In this document: positions 22,653 to 37,600 of the stretch, piece by piece | Position numbering within the stretch: position 1 is the first letter of the stretch | How the letters are laid out: every line of letters starts with the position of its first letter | Origin: Escarpia spicata | Taxonomy: Eukaryota > Annelida > Polychaeta > Sabellida > Siboglinidae | DNA length: 64,000 bases | Direction: 5' to 3' | Assembly (NCBI GenBank): GCA_963995525.1 | Contig: OZ023205.1 | Span: 56,199,174-56,263,173, forward strand | Translations under genes and position numbers: made by a program | The notes under the pieces: generated by a model | Database searches by the model: none | What the model was told of the DNA's origin: nothing | The model's input: only the letters and a program-made list of their open reading frames with translations

Positions 22653-25600
22653 ACTGTTGTTTTCACCATGTCTTGATGTGTCCAACAACTGAGCGTGTAC
22701 TGTAACCGCTCTGTTGTTTCCACCATGTCTTGATGTGTCCAAGAATTGCGCGTGAACTGTAACTGCTTTGTTGTTTCCACCATGTCTTGATGTGTCCAAG
22801 AACTGCGCGTGTACTGTAACTGCTCTGTTGTTTCCACCATGCCTTGATGTGTCCAAGAACTGCGCTTGTACTGTAACTGCTCTGTTGTTTCCACCATGTC
22901 TTGATGTGTCCAAGAACTGCGCGTGAACTGTAACTGCTCTGTTGTTTCCACCATGTCTTGATGTGTCCAAGAACTGCGCGTGTACTGTAACTGCTCTGTT
23001 GTTTCCACCATGTCTTGATGTGTCCAAGAACTGCGCGTGAACTGTAACTGCTCTGTTGTTTCCACCATGTCTTGATGTGTCCAAGAACTGCGCGTGAACT
23101 GTAACTGCTCTGTTGTTTCCACCATGTCTTGATGTGTCCAAGAACTGCGCGTGTACTGCAACTGCTCTGTTGTTTCCACCATGTCTTGATGTGTCCAAGA
23201 ACTGAGCGTGTACTGTAACTGCTCTGTTGTTTCTACCATGTCTTGATGTGTCCAAGAACTGAGCGTGATCTGTAACTGCTCTGTTGTTTTCACCATGTCT
23301 TGATGTGTCCAAGAACTGCGCGTGTACTGTAACCGCTCTGTTGTTTCCACCATGTCTTGATGTGTCCAAGAACTGCGCGTGAACTGTAACTGCTCTGTTG
23401 TTTTCACCATGTCTCGATGTGTCCAAGAACTGCGCGTGTACTGTAACCGCTCTGTTGTTTCCACCATGTCTTGATGTGTCCAAGAACTGCGCGTGAACTG
23501 TAACTGCTCTGTTGTTTTCACCATGTCTTGATGTGTCCAAGAACTGCGCGTGAACTGTAACTGCTCTGTTGTTTCCACCATGTCTTCATGTGTCCAAGAA
23601 CTGAGCGTGAACTGTAACTGCTCTGTTGTTTTCACCATGTCTTGATGTGTCCAAGAACTGCGCGTGTACTGTAACCGCTCTGTTGTTTCCACCATGTCTT
23701 GATGTGTCCAAGAACTGCGCGTGAACTGTAACTGCTCTGTTGTTTTCACCATGTCTCGATGTGTCCAAGAACTGCGCGTGTACTGTAACCGCTCTGTTGT
23801 TTCCACCATGTCTTGATGTGTCCAAGAACTGCGCGTGAACTGTAACTGCTCTGTTGTTTTCACCATGTCTTGATGTGTCCAAGAACTGCGCGTGAACTGT
23901 AACTGCTCTGTTGTTTCCACCATGTCTTGATGTGTCCAAGAACTGCGCGTGTACTGTAACTGCTCTGTTGTTTCCACCATGTCTTGGTATGTCCAAGAAC
24001 TGAGCGTGAACTGTAACTGCTCTGTTGTTTCCACCATGTCTCGATGTGCCCAAGAACTGCGCGTGTACTGTAACTGCTCTGTTGTTTCCACCATGTATCG
24101 ATGTGTCCAAGAACTGCGCGTGAACTGTAACTGCTCTGTTGTTTCCACCATGTCTTGATGTGTCCAAGAACTGCGCTTGTACTGTAACTGCTCTGTTGTT
24201 TCCACCATGTTTTGATGTGTCCAAGAATTGCGCGTGAACTGTAACTGCTCTGTTGTTTCCACCATGTCTTGATGTGTCCAAGAATTGCGCGTGTACTGTA
24301 ACTGCTCTGTTGTTTCCACCATGTCTTGATGTGTCCAAGAATTGCGCGTGAACTGTAACTGCTCTGTTGTTTCCACCATGTCTTGATGTGTCCAAGAACT
24401 GCGCGTGTACTGTAACTGCTCTGTTGTTTCCACCATGTCTTGGTGTGTCCAAGAACTGCGCGTGAACTGTAACTGCTCTGTTGTTTCCACCATGTCTTGG
24501 TGTGTCCAAGAATTGCGCGTGAACTGTAACTGCTCTGTTGTTTCCACCATGTCTTGATGTGTCCAAGAACTGCGCGTGTACTGTAACTGCTCTGTTGTTT
24601 CCACCATATCTTGGTGTGTCCAAGAACTGCGCGTGAACTGTAACTGCTCTGTTGTTTCCACCATGTCTTGGTGTGTCCAAGAATTGCGCGTGAACTGTAA
24701 CTGCTCTGTTGTTTCCACCATGTCTTGATGTGTCCAAGAACTGAGCGTGAACTGTAACTGCTCTGTTGTTTCCACCATGTCTTGGTGTGTCCAAGAATTG
24801 CGCGTGAACTGTAACTGCTCTGTTGTTTCCACCATGTCTTGATGTGTCCAAGAACGGCGCGTGAACTGTAACCGCTCTGTTGTTTCCACCATGTCTTGGT
24901 GTGTCCAAGAACTGCGCGTGTACTGTAACTGCTCTGTTGTTTCCACCATGTCTTGGTGTGTCCAAGAACTGCGCGTGTACTGTAACTGCTCTGTTGGTTC
25001 CACCATGTCTTGGTGTGTCCAAGAACTGCGCGTGTACTGTAACTGCTCAGTTGTTTCCACCATGTCTTGGTGTGTCCAAGAACTGCGCGTGTACTGTAAC
25101 TGCTCTGTTGTTTCCACCATGTCTTGATGTGTCCAAGAATTGCGCGTGAACTGTAACTGCTCTGTTGTTTCCACCATGTCTTGGTGTGTCCAAGAACTGC
25201 GCGTGTAATGTAACTGCTCTGTTGTTTCCACCATGTCTTGATGTGTCCAAGAATTGCGCGTGAACTGTAACTGCTCTGTTGTTTCCACCATGTCTTGATG
25301 TGTCCAAGAACTGCACGTGTACTGTAACTGCTCTGTTGTTTCCACCATGTCTTGGTGTGTCCAAAAACTGCTCGTGAACTGTAACTGCTCTGTTGTTTTC
25401 ACCATGTCTTGATGTGTCCAAGAACTGCGCGTTTACTGTAACTGCTCTGTTGTTTTCACCATGTCTTGATGTGTCCAAGAACTGCGCGTGAACTGTAACT
25501 GCTCTGTTGTTTTCACCATGTCTTGATGTGTCCAAGAACTGCGCGTGTACTGTAACTGATCTGTTGTTTCCACCATGTCTTGATATGTCCAAGAACTGAG

Positions 25601-28600
25601 CGTGAACTGTAACTGATCTGTTGTTTCCACCGTGTCTTGGTGTGTCCAAGAACTACGCGTGTACTGTAACTGCTCTGTTGTTTTCACCATGTCTTGGTGT
25701 GTCCAAGAACGGCGCGTGTACTGTAACTGCTCTGTTGTTTCCACCGTGTCTTGGTGTGTCCAAGAATTGCGCGTGTACTGTAACTGCTCTGTTGTTTCCA
25801 CCATGTCTTGGTGTGTCCAAGAACTGCGCGTGTACTGTAACTGCTCTGTTGGTTCCACCATGTCTTGGTGTGTCCAAGAACTGCGCGTGTACTGTAACTG
25901 CTCAGTTGTTTCCACCATGTCTTGGTGTGTCCAAGAACTGCGCGTGTACTGTAACTGCTCTGTTGTTTCCACCATGTCTTGATGTGTCCAAGAATTGCGC
26001 GTGAACTGTAACTGCTCTGTTGTTTCCACCATGTCTTGGTGTGTCCAAGAACTGCGCGTGTAATGTAACTGCTCTGTTGTTTCCACCATGTCTTGATGTG
26101 TCCAAGAATTGCGCGTGAACTGTAACTGCTCTGTTGTTTCCACCATGTCTTGATGTGTCCAAGAACTGCACGTGTACTGTAACTGATCTGTTGTTTCCAC
26201 CGTGTCTTGGTGTGTCCAAGAATTGCGCGTGTACTGTAACTGATCTGTTGTTTCCACCATGTCTTGGTGTATCCAAGAATTGCGCGTGTACAGTAACTGC
26301 TCTGTTGTTTCCACCGTGTCTTGGTGTGTCCAAGAATTGCGCGTGAACTGTAACTGCTCTGTTGTTTCCACCATGTCTTGGTGTGTCCAAGAACGGCGCG
26401 TGAACTGTAACTGCTCTGTTGTTTCCACCGTGTCTTGGTGTGTCCAAGAATTGCGCGTGAACTGTAACTGCTCTGTTGTTTCCACCATGTCTTGGTGTGT
26501 CCAAGAACTGCGCGTGTACTGTAACTGCTCTGTTGTTTCCACCATGTCTTGGTGTGTCCAAGAACTGCGCGTGTACTGTAACTGCTCTGTTGTTTCCACC
26601 ATGTCTTGATGTGTCCAAGAATTGCGCGTGAACTGTAACTGTTCTGTTGTTTCCACCATGTCTTGGTGTGTCCAAGAATTGCGCGTGTACTGTAACTGCT
26701 CTGTTGTTTCCACCATGTCTTGATGTGTCCAAGAACTGCACGTGAACTGTAACTGCTCTGTTGTTTCCACCATGTCTTGATGTGTCCAAGAACTGGGCGT
26801 GAACTGTAACTGCTCTGTTGTTTCCACCGTGTCTTGGTGTGTCCAAGAACTGCGCGTGTACTGTAACTGCTCTGTTGTTTCCACCATGTCTTGGTGTGTC
26901 CAAGAACTGCGCGTGTACTGTAACTGCTCTGTTGTTTCCACCATGTCTTGGTGTGTCCAAGAACGGCGCGTGAACTGTAACTGCTCTGTTGTTTCCACCA
27001 TGTCTTGATGTGTCCAAGAACTGCGCGTGAACTGTAACTGCTCTGTTGTTTCCACCGTGTCTTGGTGTGTCCAAGAATTGCGCGTGAACTGTAACTGATC
27101 TGTTGTTTCCACCATGTCTTGGTGTGTCCAAGAACGGCGCGTGAACTGTAACTGCTCTGTTGTTTCCACCATGTCTTGATGTGTCCAAAAACTGCGCGTG
27201 AACTGTAACTGCTCTGTTGTTTCCACCGTGTCTTGGTGTGTCCAAGAATTGCGCGTGAACTGTAACTGCTCTGTTGTTTCCACCGTGTCTTGGTGTGTCC
27301 AAGAATTGCGCGTGAACTGTAACTGCTCTGTTGTTTCCACCATGTCTTGGTGTGTCCAAGAACTGCGCGTGTACTGTAACTGCTCTGTTGTTTCCACCAT
27401 GTCTTGGTGTGTCCAAGAACTGCGCGTGTACTGTAACTGCTCTGTTGTTTCCACCATGTCTTGATGTGTCCAAGAATTGCGCGTGAACTGTAACTGCTCT
27501 GTTGTTTCCACCATGTCTTGGTGTGTCCAAGAATTGCGCGTGTACTGTAACTGCTCTGTTGTTTCCACCATGTCTTGGTGTGTCCAAGAACTGCGCGTGT
27601 ACTGTAACTGCTCTGTTGTTTCCACCATGTCTTGGTGTGTCCAAGAATTGCGCGTGAACTGTAACTGCTCTGTTGTTTCCACCATGTCTTGATGTGTCCA
27701 AGAACTGCGCGTGTACTGTAACTGCTCTGTTGTTTCCACCATGTCTTGGTGTGTCCAAGAACTGCGCGTGAACTGTAACTGCTCTGTTGTTTCCACCATG
27801 TCTTGGTGTGTCCAAGAACTGCGCGTGAACTGTAACTGCTCTGTTGTTTTCACCATGTCTTGATGTGTCCAAGAACTGCGCGTGTACTGTAACTGCTCTG
27901 TTGTTTTCACCATGTCTTGATGTGTCCAAGAACTGCGCGTGAACTGTAACTGCTCTGTTGTTTTCACCATGTCTTGATGTGTCCAAGAACTGCGCGTGTA
28001 TTGTAACTGATCTGTTGTTTCCACCATGTCTTGGTGTGTCCAAGAACTGCGCGTGTACTGTAACTGCTCTGTTGTTTTCACCATATCTTGATGTGTCCAA
28101 GAACGGCGCGTGTACTGTAACTGCTCTGTTGTTTCCACCATGTCTTGGTGTGTCCAAGAACTGCGCGTGAACTGTAACTGCTCTGTTGTTTCCACCATGT
28201 CTTGATGTGTCCAAGAACTGAGCGTGAACTGTAACTGCTCTGTTGTTTCCACCATGTCTTGGTGTGTCCAAGAATTGCGCGTGAACTGTAACTGCTCTGT
28301 TGTTTCCACCATGTCTTGATGTGTCCAAGAACTGAGCGTGAACTGTAACTGCTCTGTTGTTTCCACCATGTCTTGGTGTGTCCAAGAATTGCGCGTGAAC
28401 TGTAACTGCTCTGTTGTTTCCACCATGTCTTGGTGTGTCCAAGAACTGCGCGTGAACTGTAACTGCTCTGTTGTTTTCACCATGTCTTGATGTGTCCAAG
28501 AACTGCGCGTGTACTGTAACTGCTCTGTTGTTTTCACCATGTCTTGATGTGTCCAAGAACTGCGCGTGAACTGTAACTGCTCTGTTGTTTTCACCATGTC

Positions 28601-31600
28601 TTGATGTGTCCAAGAACTGCGCGTGTACTGTAACTGATCTGTTGTTTCCACCATGTCTTGGTGTGTCCAAGAACTGCGCGTGTACTGTAACTGCTCTGTT
28701 GTTTTCACCATGTCTTGATGTGTCCAAGAACGGCGCGTGTACTGTAACTGCTCTGTTGTTTCCACCATGTCTTGGTGTGTCCAAGAACTGCGCGTGAACT
28801 GTAACTGCTCTGTTGTTTCCACCATGTCTTGATGTGTCCAAGAACTGAGCGTGAACTGTAACTGCTCTGTTGTTTCCACCATGTCTTGGTGTGTCCAAGA
28901 ATTGCGCGTGAACTGTAACTGCTCTGTTGTTTCCACCATGTCTTGATGTGTCCAAGAACTGAGCGTGAACTGTAACTGCTCTGTTGTTTCCACCATGTCT
29001 TGGTGTGTCCAAGAATTGCGCGTGAACTGTAACTGCTCTGTTGTTTCCACCATGTCTTGATGTGTCCAAGAACGGCGCGTGAACTGTAACCGCTCTGTTG
29101 TTTCCACCATGTCTTGGTGTGTCCAAGAACTGCGCGTGTACTGTAACTGCTCTGTTGTTTCCACCATGTCTTGGTGTGTCCAAGAACTGCGGGTGTACTG
29201 TAAATGCTCTGTTGGTTCCACCATGTCTTGGTGTGTCCAAGAACTGCGCGTGTACTGTAACTGCTCAGTTGTTTCCACCATGTCTTGATGTGTCCAAGAA
29301 CTGAGCGTGAACTGTAACTGCTCTGTTGTTTCCACCATGTTTGGTGTGTCCAAGAATTGCGCGTGAACTGTAACTGCTCTGTTGTTTCCACCATGTCTTG
29401 ATGTGTCCAAGAACGGCGCGTGAACTGTAACCGCTCTGATGTTTCCACCATATCTTGGTGTGTCCAAGAACTGCGCGTGTACTGTAACTGCTCTGTTGTT
29501 TCCACCATGTCTTGGTGTGTCCAAGAACTGCGCGTGTACTGTAACTGCTCTGTTGGTTCCACCATGTCTTGGTGTGTCCAAGAACTGCGCGTGTACTGTA
29601 ACTGCTCAGTTGTTTCCACCATGTCTTGGTGTGTCCAAGAATTGCGCGTGAACTGTAACTGCTCTGTTGTTTCAACCATGTCTTGATGTGTCCAAGAATT
29701 GCGCGTGAACTGTAACTGCTCTATTGTTTCCACCATGTCTTGGTGTGTCCAAGAAATGCGCGTGTAATGTAACTGCTCTGTTGTTTCCACCATGTCTTGA
29801 TGTGTCCAAGAATTGCGCGTGAACTGTAACTGCTCTGTTGTTTTCACCATGTCTTGATGTGTCCAAGAACTGCGCGTGAACTGTAACTGCTCTGTTGTTT
29901 CAACCATGTCTTCATGTGTCCAAGAACTGAGCGTGAACTGTAACTGCTCTGTTGTTTTCACCATGTCTTGATGTGTCCAAGAACTGCGCGTGTACTGTAA
30001 CCGCTCTGTTGTTTCCACCATGTCTTGATGTGTCCAAGAACTGCGCGTGAACTGTAACTGCTCTGTTGTTTTCACCTTGTCTCGATGTGTCCAAGAACTG
30101 CGCGTGTACTGTAACCGCTCTGTTGTTTCCACCATGTCTTGATGTGTCCAAGAACTGCGCGTGAACTGTAACTGCTCTGTTGTTTTCACCATGTCTTGAT
30201 GTGTCCAAGAACTGCGCGTGAACTGTAACTGCTCTGTTGTTTCCACCATGTCTTGATGTGTCCAAGAACTGCGCGTGTACTGTAACTGCTCTGTTGTTTC
30301 CACCATGTCTTGATATGTCCAAGAACTGAGCGTGAACTGTAACTGCTCTGTTGTTTCCACCATGTCTCGATGTGTCCAAGAACTGCGCGTGTACTGTAAC
30401 TGCTCTGTTGTTTCCACCATGTATCGATGTGTCCAAGAACTGCGCGTGAACTGTAACTGCTCTGTTGTTTCCACCATGTCTTGATGTGTCCAAGAACTGC
30501 GCTTGTACTGTAACTGCTCTGTTGTTTCCACCATGTTTTGATGTGTCCAAGAATTGCGCGTGAACTGTAACTGCTCTGTTGTTTCCACCATGTCTTGATG
30601 TGTCCATGAATTGCGCGTGTACTGTAACTGCTCTGTTGTTTCCACCATGTCTTGATGTGTCCAAGAATTGCGCGTGAACTGTAACTGCTCTGTTGTTTCC
30701 ACCATGTCTTGGTGTGTCCAAGAATTGCGCGTGAACTGTAACTGCTCTGTTGTTTCCACCATGTCTTGATGTGTCCAAGAACTGCGCGTGTACTGTAACT
30801 GCTCTGTTGTTTCCACCATGTCTTGGTGTGTCCAAGAACTGCGCGTGAACTGTAACTGCTCTGTTGTTTCCACCATGTCTTGGTGTGTCCAAGAATTGCG
30901 CGTGAACTGTAACTGCTCTGTTGTTTCCACCATGTCTTGATGTGTCCAAGAACTGAGCGTGAACTGTAACTGCTCTGTTGTTTCCACCATGTCTTGGTGT
31001 GTCCAAGAATTGCGCGTGAACTGTAACTGCTCTGTTGTTTCCACCATGTCTTGATGTGTCCAAGAACGGCGCGTGAACTGTAACCGCTCTGTTGTTTCCA
31101 CCATGTCTAGGTGTGTCCAAGAACTGCGCGTGTACTGTAACTGCTCTGTTGTTTCCACCATGTCTTGGTGTGTCCAAGAACTGCGCGTGTACTGTAACTG
31201 CTCTGTTGGTTCCACCATGTCTTGGTGTGTCCAAGAACTGCGCGTGTACTGTAACTGCTCAGTTGTTTCCACCATGTCTTGATGTGTCCAAGAACTGCGC
31301 GTGTACTGTAACTGCTCTGTTGTTTCCACCATGTCTTGATGTGTCCAAGAATTGCGCGTGAACTGTAACTGCTCTGTTGTTTCCACCATGTCTTGGTGTG
31401 TCCAAGAACTGCGCGTGTAATGTAACTGCTCTGTTGTTTCCACCATGTCTTGATGTGTCCAAGAATTGCTCGTGAACTGTAACTGCTCTGTTGGTTCCAC
31501 CATGTCTTGATGTGTCCAAGAACTGCACGTGTACTGTAACTGCTCTGTTGTTTCCACCATGTCTTGGTGTGTCCAAAAACTGCTCGTGAACTGTAACTGC

Positions 31601-34600
31601 TCTGTTGTTTTCACCATGTCTTGATGTGTCCAAGAACTGCGCGTGTACTGTAACTGCTCTGTTGTTTTCACCATGTCTTGATGTGTCCAAGAACAGCGCG
31701 TGAACTGTAACTGCTCTGTTGTTTTCACCATGTCTTGATGTGTCCAAGAACTGCGCGTGTACTGTAACTGATCTGTTGTTTCCACCATGTCTTGATATGT
31801 CCAAGAACTGAGCGTGAACTGTAACTGCTCTGTTGTTTTCACCATGTCTTGATGTGTCCAAGAACTGCGCGTGTACTGTAACTGATCTGTTGTTTCCACC
31901 GTGTCTTGGTGTGTAGAAGAACTACGCGTGTACTGTAACTGCTCTGTTGTTTTCACCATGTCTTGGTGTGTCCAAGAACGGCGCGTGTACTGTAACTGCT
32001 CTGTTGTTTCCACCGTGTCTTGGTGTGTCCAAGAATTGCGCGTGTACTGTAACTGCTCTGTTGTTTCCACCATGTCTTGGTGTGTCCAAGAACTGCGCGT
32101 GTACTGTAACTGCTCTGTTGGTTCCACCATGTCTTGGTGTGTCCAAGAACTGCGCGTGTACTGTAACTGCTCAGTTGTTTCCACCATGTCTTGGTGTGTC
32201 CAAGAACTGCGCGTGTACTGTAACTGCTGTTTTGTTTCCACCATGTCTTGATGTGTCCAAGAATTGCGCGTGAACTGTAACTGCTCTGTTGTTTCCACCA
32301 TGTCTTGGTGTGTCCAAGAACTGCGCGTGTAATGTAACTGCTCTGTTGTTTCCACCATGTCTTGATGTGTCCAAGAATTGCGCGTGAACTGTAACTGCTC
32401 TTTTGTTTCCACCATGTCTTGATGTGTCCAAGAACTGCACGTGTACTGTAACTGATCTGTTGTTTCCACCGTGTCTTGGTGTGTCCAAGAATTGCGCGTG
32501 TACTGTAACTGATCTGTTGTTTCCACCATGTCTTGGTGTGTCCAAGAATTGCGAATGTACATTAACTGCTCTGTTGTTTCCACCGTGTCTTGGTGTGTCC
32601 AAGAATTGCGCGTGAACTGTAACTGCTCTGTTGTTTCCACCATGTCTTGTGTGTCCAAGAACGGCGCGTGAACTGTAACTGCTCTGTTGTTTCCACCGTG
32701 TCTTGGTGTGTCCAAGAATTGCGCGTGAACTGTAACTGCTCTGTTGTTTCCACCATGTCTTGGTGTGTCCAAGAACTGCGCGTGTACTGTAACTGCTCTG
32801 TTGTTTCCACCATGTCTTGGTGTGTCCAAGAACTGCGCGTGTACTGTAACTGCTCTGTTGTTTCCACCATGTCTTGATGTGTCCAAGAATTGCGCGTGAA
32901 CTGTAACTGTTCTGTTGTTTCCACCATGTCTTGGTGTGTCCAAGAATTGCGCGTGTACTGTAACTGCTCTGTTGTTTCCACCATGTCTTGATGTGTCCAA
33001 GAACTGCGCGTCAACTGTAACTGCTCTGTTGTTTCCACCATGTCTTGATGTGTCCAAGAACTGGGCGTGAACTGTAACTGCTCTGTTGTTTCCACAGTGT
33101 CTTGGTGTGTCCAAGAACTGCGCGTGTACTGTAACTGCTCTGTTGTTTCCACCATGTCTTGGTGTGTCCAAGAACTGCGCGTGTACTGTAACTGCTCTGT
33201 TGTTTCCACCATGTCTTGGTGTGTCCAAGAACGGCGCGTGAACTGTAACTGCTCTGTTGTTTCCACCATGTCTTGATGTGTCCAAGAACTGCGCGTGAAC
33301 TGTAACTGCTCTGTTGTTTCCACCGTTTCTTGGTGTGTCCAAGAATTGCGCGTGAACTGTAACTGATCTGTTGTTTCCACCATGTCTTTGTGTGTCCAAG
33401 AACGGCGCGTGAACTGTAAATGCTCTGTTGTTTCCACCATGTCTTGATGTGTCCAAGAACTGCGCGTGAACTGTAACTGCTCTGTTGTTTCCACCGTGTC
33501 TTGGTGTGTCCAAGAATTGCGCGTGAACTGTAACTGCTCTGTTGTTTCCACCATGTCTTGGTGTGTCCAAGAACTGCGCGTGTACTGTAACTGCTCTGTT
33601 GTTTCCACCATGTCTTGGTGTGTCCAAGAACTGCGCGTGTACTGTAACTGCTCTGTTGTTTCCACCATATCTTGATGTGTCCAAGAATTGCGCGTGAACT
33701 GTAACTGCTCTGTTGTTTCCACCATGTCTTGGTGTGTCCAAGAATTGCGCGTGTACTGTAACTGCTCTGTTGTTTCCACCATGTCTTGGTGTGTCCAAGA
33801 ACTGCGCGTGTACTGTAACTGCTCTGTTGTTTCCACCATGTCTTGGTGTGTCCAAGAATTGCGCGTGAACTGTAACTGCTCTGTTGTTTCCACCATGTCT
33901 TGATGTGTCCAAGAACTGCGCGTGTACTGTAACTGCTCTGTTGTTTCCACCATGTCTTGGTGTGTCCAAGAACTGCGCGTGAACTGTAACTGCTCTGTTG
34001 TTTCCACCATGTCTTGGTGTGTCCAAGAACTGCGCGTGAACTGTAACTGCTCTGTTGTTTTCACCATGTCTTGATGTGTCCAAGAACTGCGCGTGTACTG
34101 TAACTGCTCTGTTGTTTTCACCATGTCTTGATGTGTCCAAGAACTGCGCGTGAACTGTAACTGCTCTGTTGTTTTCACCATGTCTTGATGTGTCCAAGAA
34201 CTGCGCGTGTACTGTAACTGATCTGTTGTTTCCACCATGTCTTGGTGTGTCCAAGAACTGCGCGTGTACTGTAACTGCTCTGTTGTTTTCACCATGTCTT
34301 GATGTGTCCAAGAACGGTGCGTGTACTGTAACTGCTCTGTTGTTTCCACCATGTCTTGGTGTGTCCAAGAACTGCGCGTGAACTGTAACTGCTCTGTTGT
34401 TTCCACCATGTCTTGATGTGTCCAAGAACTGCGCGTGTACTGTAACTGCTCTGTTGTTTTCACCATGTCTTGATGTGTCCAAGAACTGCGCGTGAACTGT
34501 AACTGCTCTGTTGTTTTCACCATGTCTTGATGTGTCCAAGAACTGCGCGTGTACTGTAACTGATCTGTTGTTTCCACCATGTCTTGGTGTGTCCAAGAAC

Positions 34601-37600
34601 TGCGCGTGTACTGTAACTGCTCTGTTGTTTTCACCATGTCTTGGTGTGTCCAAGAACTGTTCGTGTACTGTAACTGCTCTGTTGTTTCCACCATGTCTTG
34701 ATGTGTCCAAGAACGGCGCGTGTACTGTAACTGCTCTGTTGTTTCCACCATGTCTTGGTGTGTCCAAGAACGGCGCGTGTACTGTAACTGCTCTGTTGTT
34801 TCCACCATGTCTTGATGTGTCCAAGAACTGCGCGTGAACTGTAACTGCTCTGTTGTTTCCACCATGTCTTGATGTGTCCAAGAACTGCGCGTGAACTGTA
34901 ACTGCTCTGTTGTTTCCACCATGTCTTGATGTGTCCAAGAACTGTTCGTGTACTGTAACTGCTCTGTTGTTTCCACCATGTCTTGGTGTGTCCAAGAACT
35001 GCGCGTGTACTGTAACTGCTCTGTTGTTTCCACCATGTCTTGGTGTGTCCAAGAACTGCGCGTGTACTGTAACTGCTCTGTTGTTTCCACCATGTCTTGA
35101 TGTGTCCAAGAATTGCGCGTGAACTGTAACTGTTCTGTTGTTTCCACCATGTCTTGGTGTGTCCAAGAATTGCGCGTGTACTGTAACTGCTCTGTTGTTT
35201 CCACCATGTCTTGATGTGTCCAAGAACTGCGCGTGAACTGTAACTGCTCTGTTGTTTCCACCATGTCTTGATGTGTCCAAGAACTGGGCGTGAACTGTAA
35301 CTGCTCTGTTGTTTCCACCGTGTCTTGGTGTGTCCAAGAACTGCGCGTGTACTGTAACTGCTCTGTTGTTTCCACCATGTCTTGGTGTGTCCAAGAACTG
35401 CGCGTGTACTGTAACTGCTCTGTTGTTTCCACCATGTCTTGGTGTGTCCAAGAACGGCGCGTGAACTGTAACTGCTCTGTTGTTTCCACCATGTCTTGAT
35501 GTGTCCAAGAACTGCGCGTGAACTGTAACTGCTCTGTTGTTTCCACCGTGTCTTGGTGTGTCCAAGAATTGCGCGTGAACTGTAACTGATCTGTTGTTTC
35601 CACCATGTCTTTGTGTGTCCAAGAACGGCGCGTGAACTGTAAATGCTCTGTTGTTTCCACCATGTCTTGATGTGTCCAAGAACTGCGCGTGAACTGTAAC
35701 TGCTCTGTTGTTTCCACCGTGTCTTGGTGTGTCCAAGAATTGCGCGTGAACTGTAACTGCTCTGTTGTTTCCACCATGTCTTGGTGTGTCCAAGAACTGC
35801 GCGTGTACTGTAACTGCTCTGTTGTTTCCACCATGTCTTGGTGTGTCCAAGAACTGCGCGTGTACTGTAACTGCTCTGTTGTTTCCACCATATCTTGATG
35901 TGTCCAAGAATTGCGCGTGAACTGTAACTGCTCTGTTGTTTCCACCATGTCTTGGTGTGTCCAAGAATTGCGCGTGTACTGTAACTGCTCTGTTGTTTCC
36001 ACCATGTCTTGGTGTGTCCAAGAACTGCGCGTGTACTGTAACTGCTCTGTTGTTTCCACCATGTCTTGGTGTGTCCAAGAATTGCGCGTGAACTGTAACT
36101 GCTCTGTTGTTTCCACCATGTCTTGATGTGTCCAAGAACTGCGCGTGTACTGTAACTGCTCTGTTGTTTCCACCATGTCTTGGTGTGTCCAAGAACTGCG
36201 CGTGAACTGTAACTGCTCTGTTGTTTCCACCATGTCTTGGTGTGTCCAAGAACTGCGCGTGAACTGTAACTGCTCTGTTGTTTTCACCATGTCTTGATGT
36301 GTCCAAGAACTGCGCGTGTACTGTAACTGCTCTGTTGTTTTCACCATGTCTTGATGTGTCCAAGAACTGCGCGTGAACTGTAACTGCTCTGTTGTTTTCA
36401 CCATGTCTTGATGTGTCCAAGAACTGCGCGTGTACTGTAACTGATCTGTTGTTTCCACCATGTCTTGGTGTGTCCAAGAACTGCGCGTGTACTGTAACTG
36501 AACTGTTGTTTTCACCATGTCTTGATGTGTCCAAGAACGGCGCATGTACTGTAACTGCTCTGTTGTTTCCACCATGTCTTGGTGTGTCCAAGAACTGCGC
36601 GTGAACTGTAACTGCTCTGTTGTTTCCACCATATCTTGATGTGTCCAAGAACTGCGCGTGAACTGTAACTGCTCTGTTGTTTTCACCATGTCTTGGTGTG
36701 TCCAAGAACTGTTCGTGTACTGTAACTGCTCTGTTGTTTCCACCATGTCTTGATGTGTCCAAGAACGGCGCGTGTACTGTAACTGCTCTGTTGTTTCCAC
36801 CATGTCTTGGTGTGTCCAAGAACGGCGCGTGTACTGTAACTGCTCTGTTGTTTCCACCATGTCTTGATGTGTCCAAGAACTGCGCGTGAACTGTAACTGC
36901 TCTGTTGTTTCCACCATGTCTTGATGTGTCCAAGAACTGCGCGTGAACTGTAACTGCTCTGTTGTTTCCACCATGTCTTGATGTGTCCAAGAACTGTTCG
37001 TGTACTGTAACTGCTCTGTTGTTTCCACCATGTCTTGGTGTGTCCAAGAACTGCGCGTGTACTGTAACTGCTCTGTTGTTTCCACCATGTCTTGATGTGT
37101 CCAAGAACTGCGCGTGAACTGTAATTGCTCTGTTGTTTCCACCATGTCTTGATGTGTCCAAGAAATGTTCGTGTACTGTAACTGCTCTGTTGTTTCCACC
37201 ATGTCTTGTTGTGTCCAAGAACGGCGCGTGAACTGTAACTGCTCTGTTGTTTCCACCATGTCTTGATGTGTCCAAGAACTGCGCGTGTACTGTAACTGCT
37301 CTGTTGTTTCCACCATGTCTTGGTGTGTCCAAGAACGGCGCGTGAACTGTAACTGCTCTGTTGTTTCCACCATGTCTTGGTGTGTCCAAGAACAGCGCGT
37401 GAACTGTAACTGCTCTGTTGTTTTCACCATGTCTTGATGTGTCCAAGAACTGCGCGTGTACTGTAACTGATCTGTTGTTTCCACCATGTCTTGATATGTC
37501 CAAGAACTGAGCGTGAACTGTAACTGCTCTGTTGTTTTCACCATGTCTTGATGTGTCCAAGAACTGCGCGTGTACTGTAACTGATCTGTTGTTTCCACCG

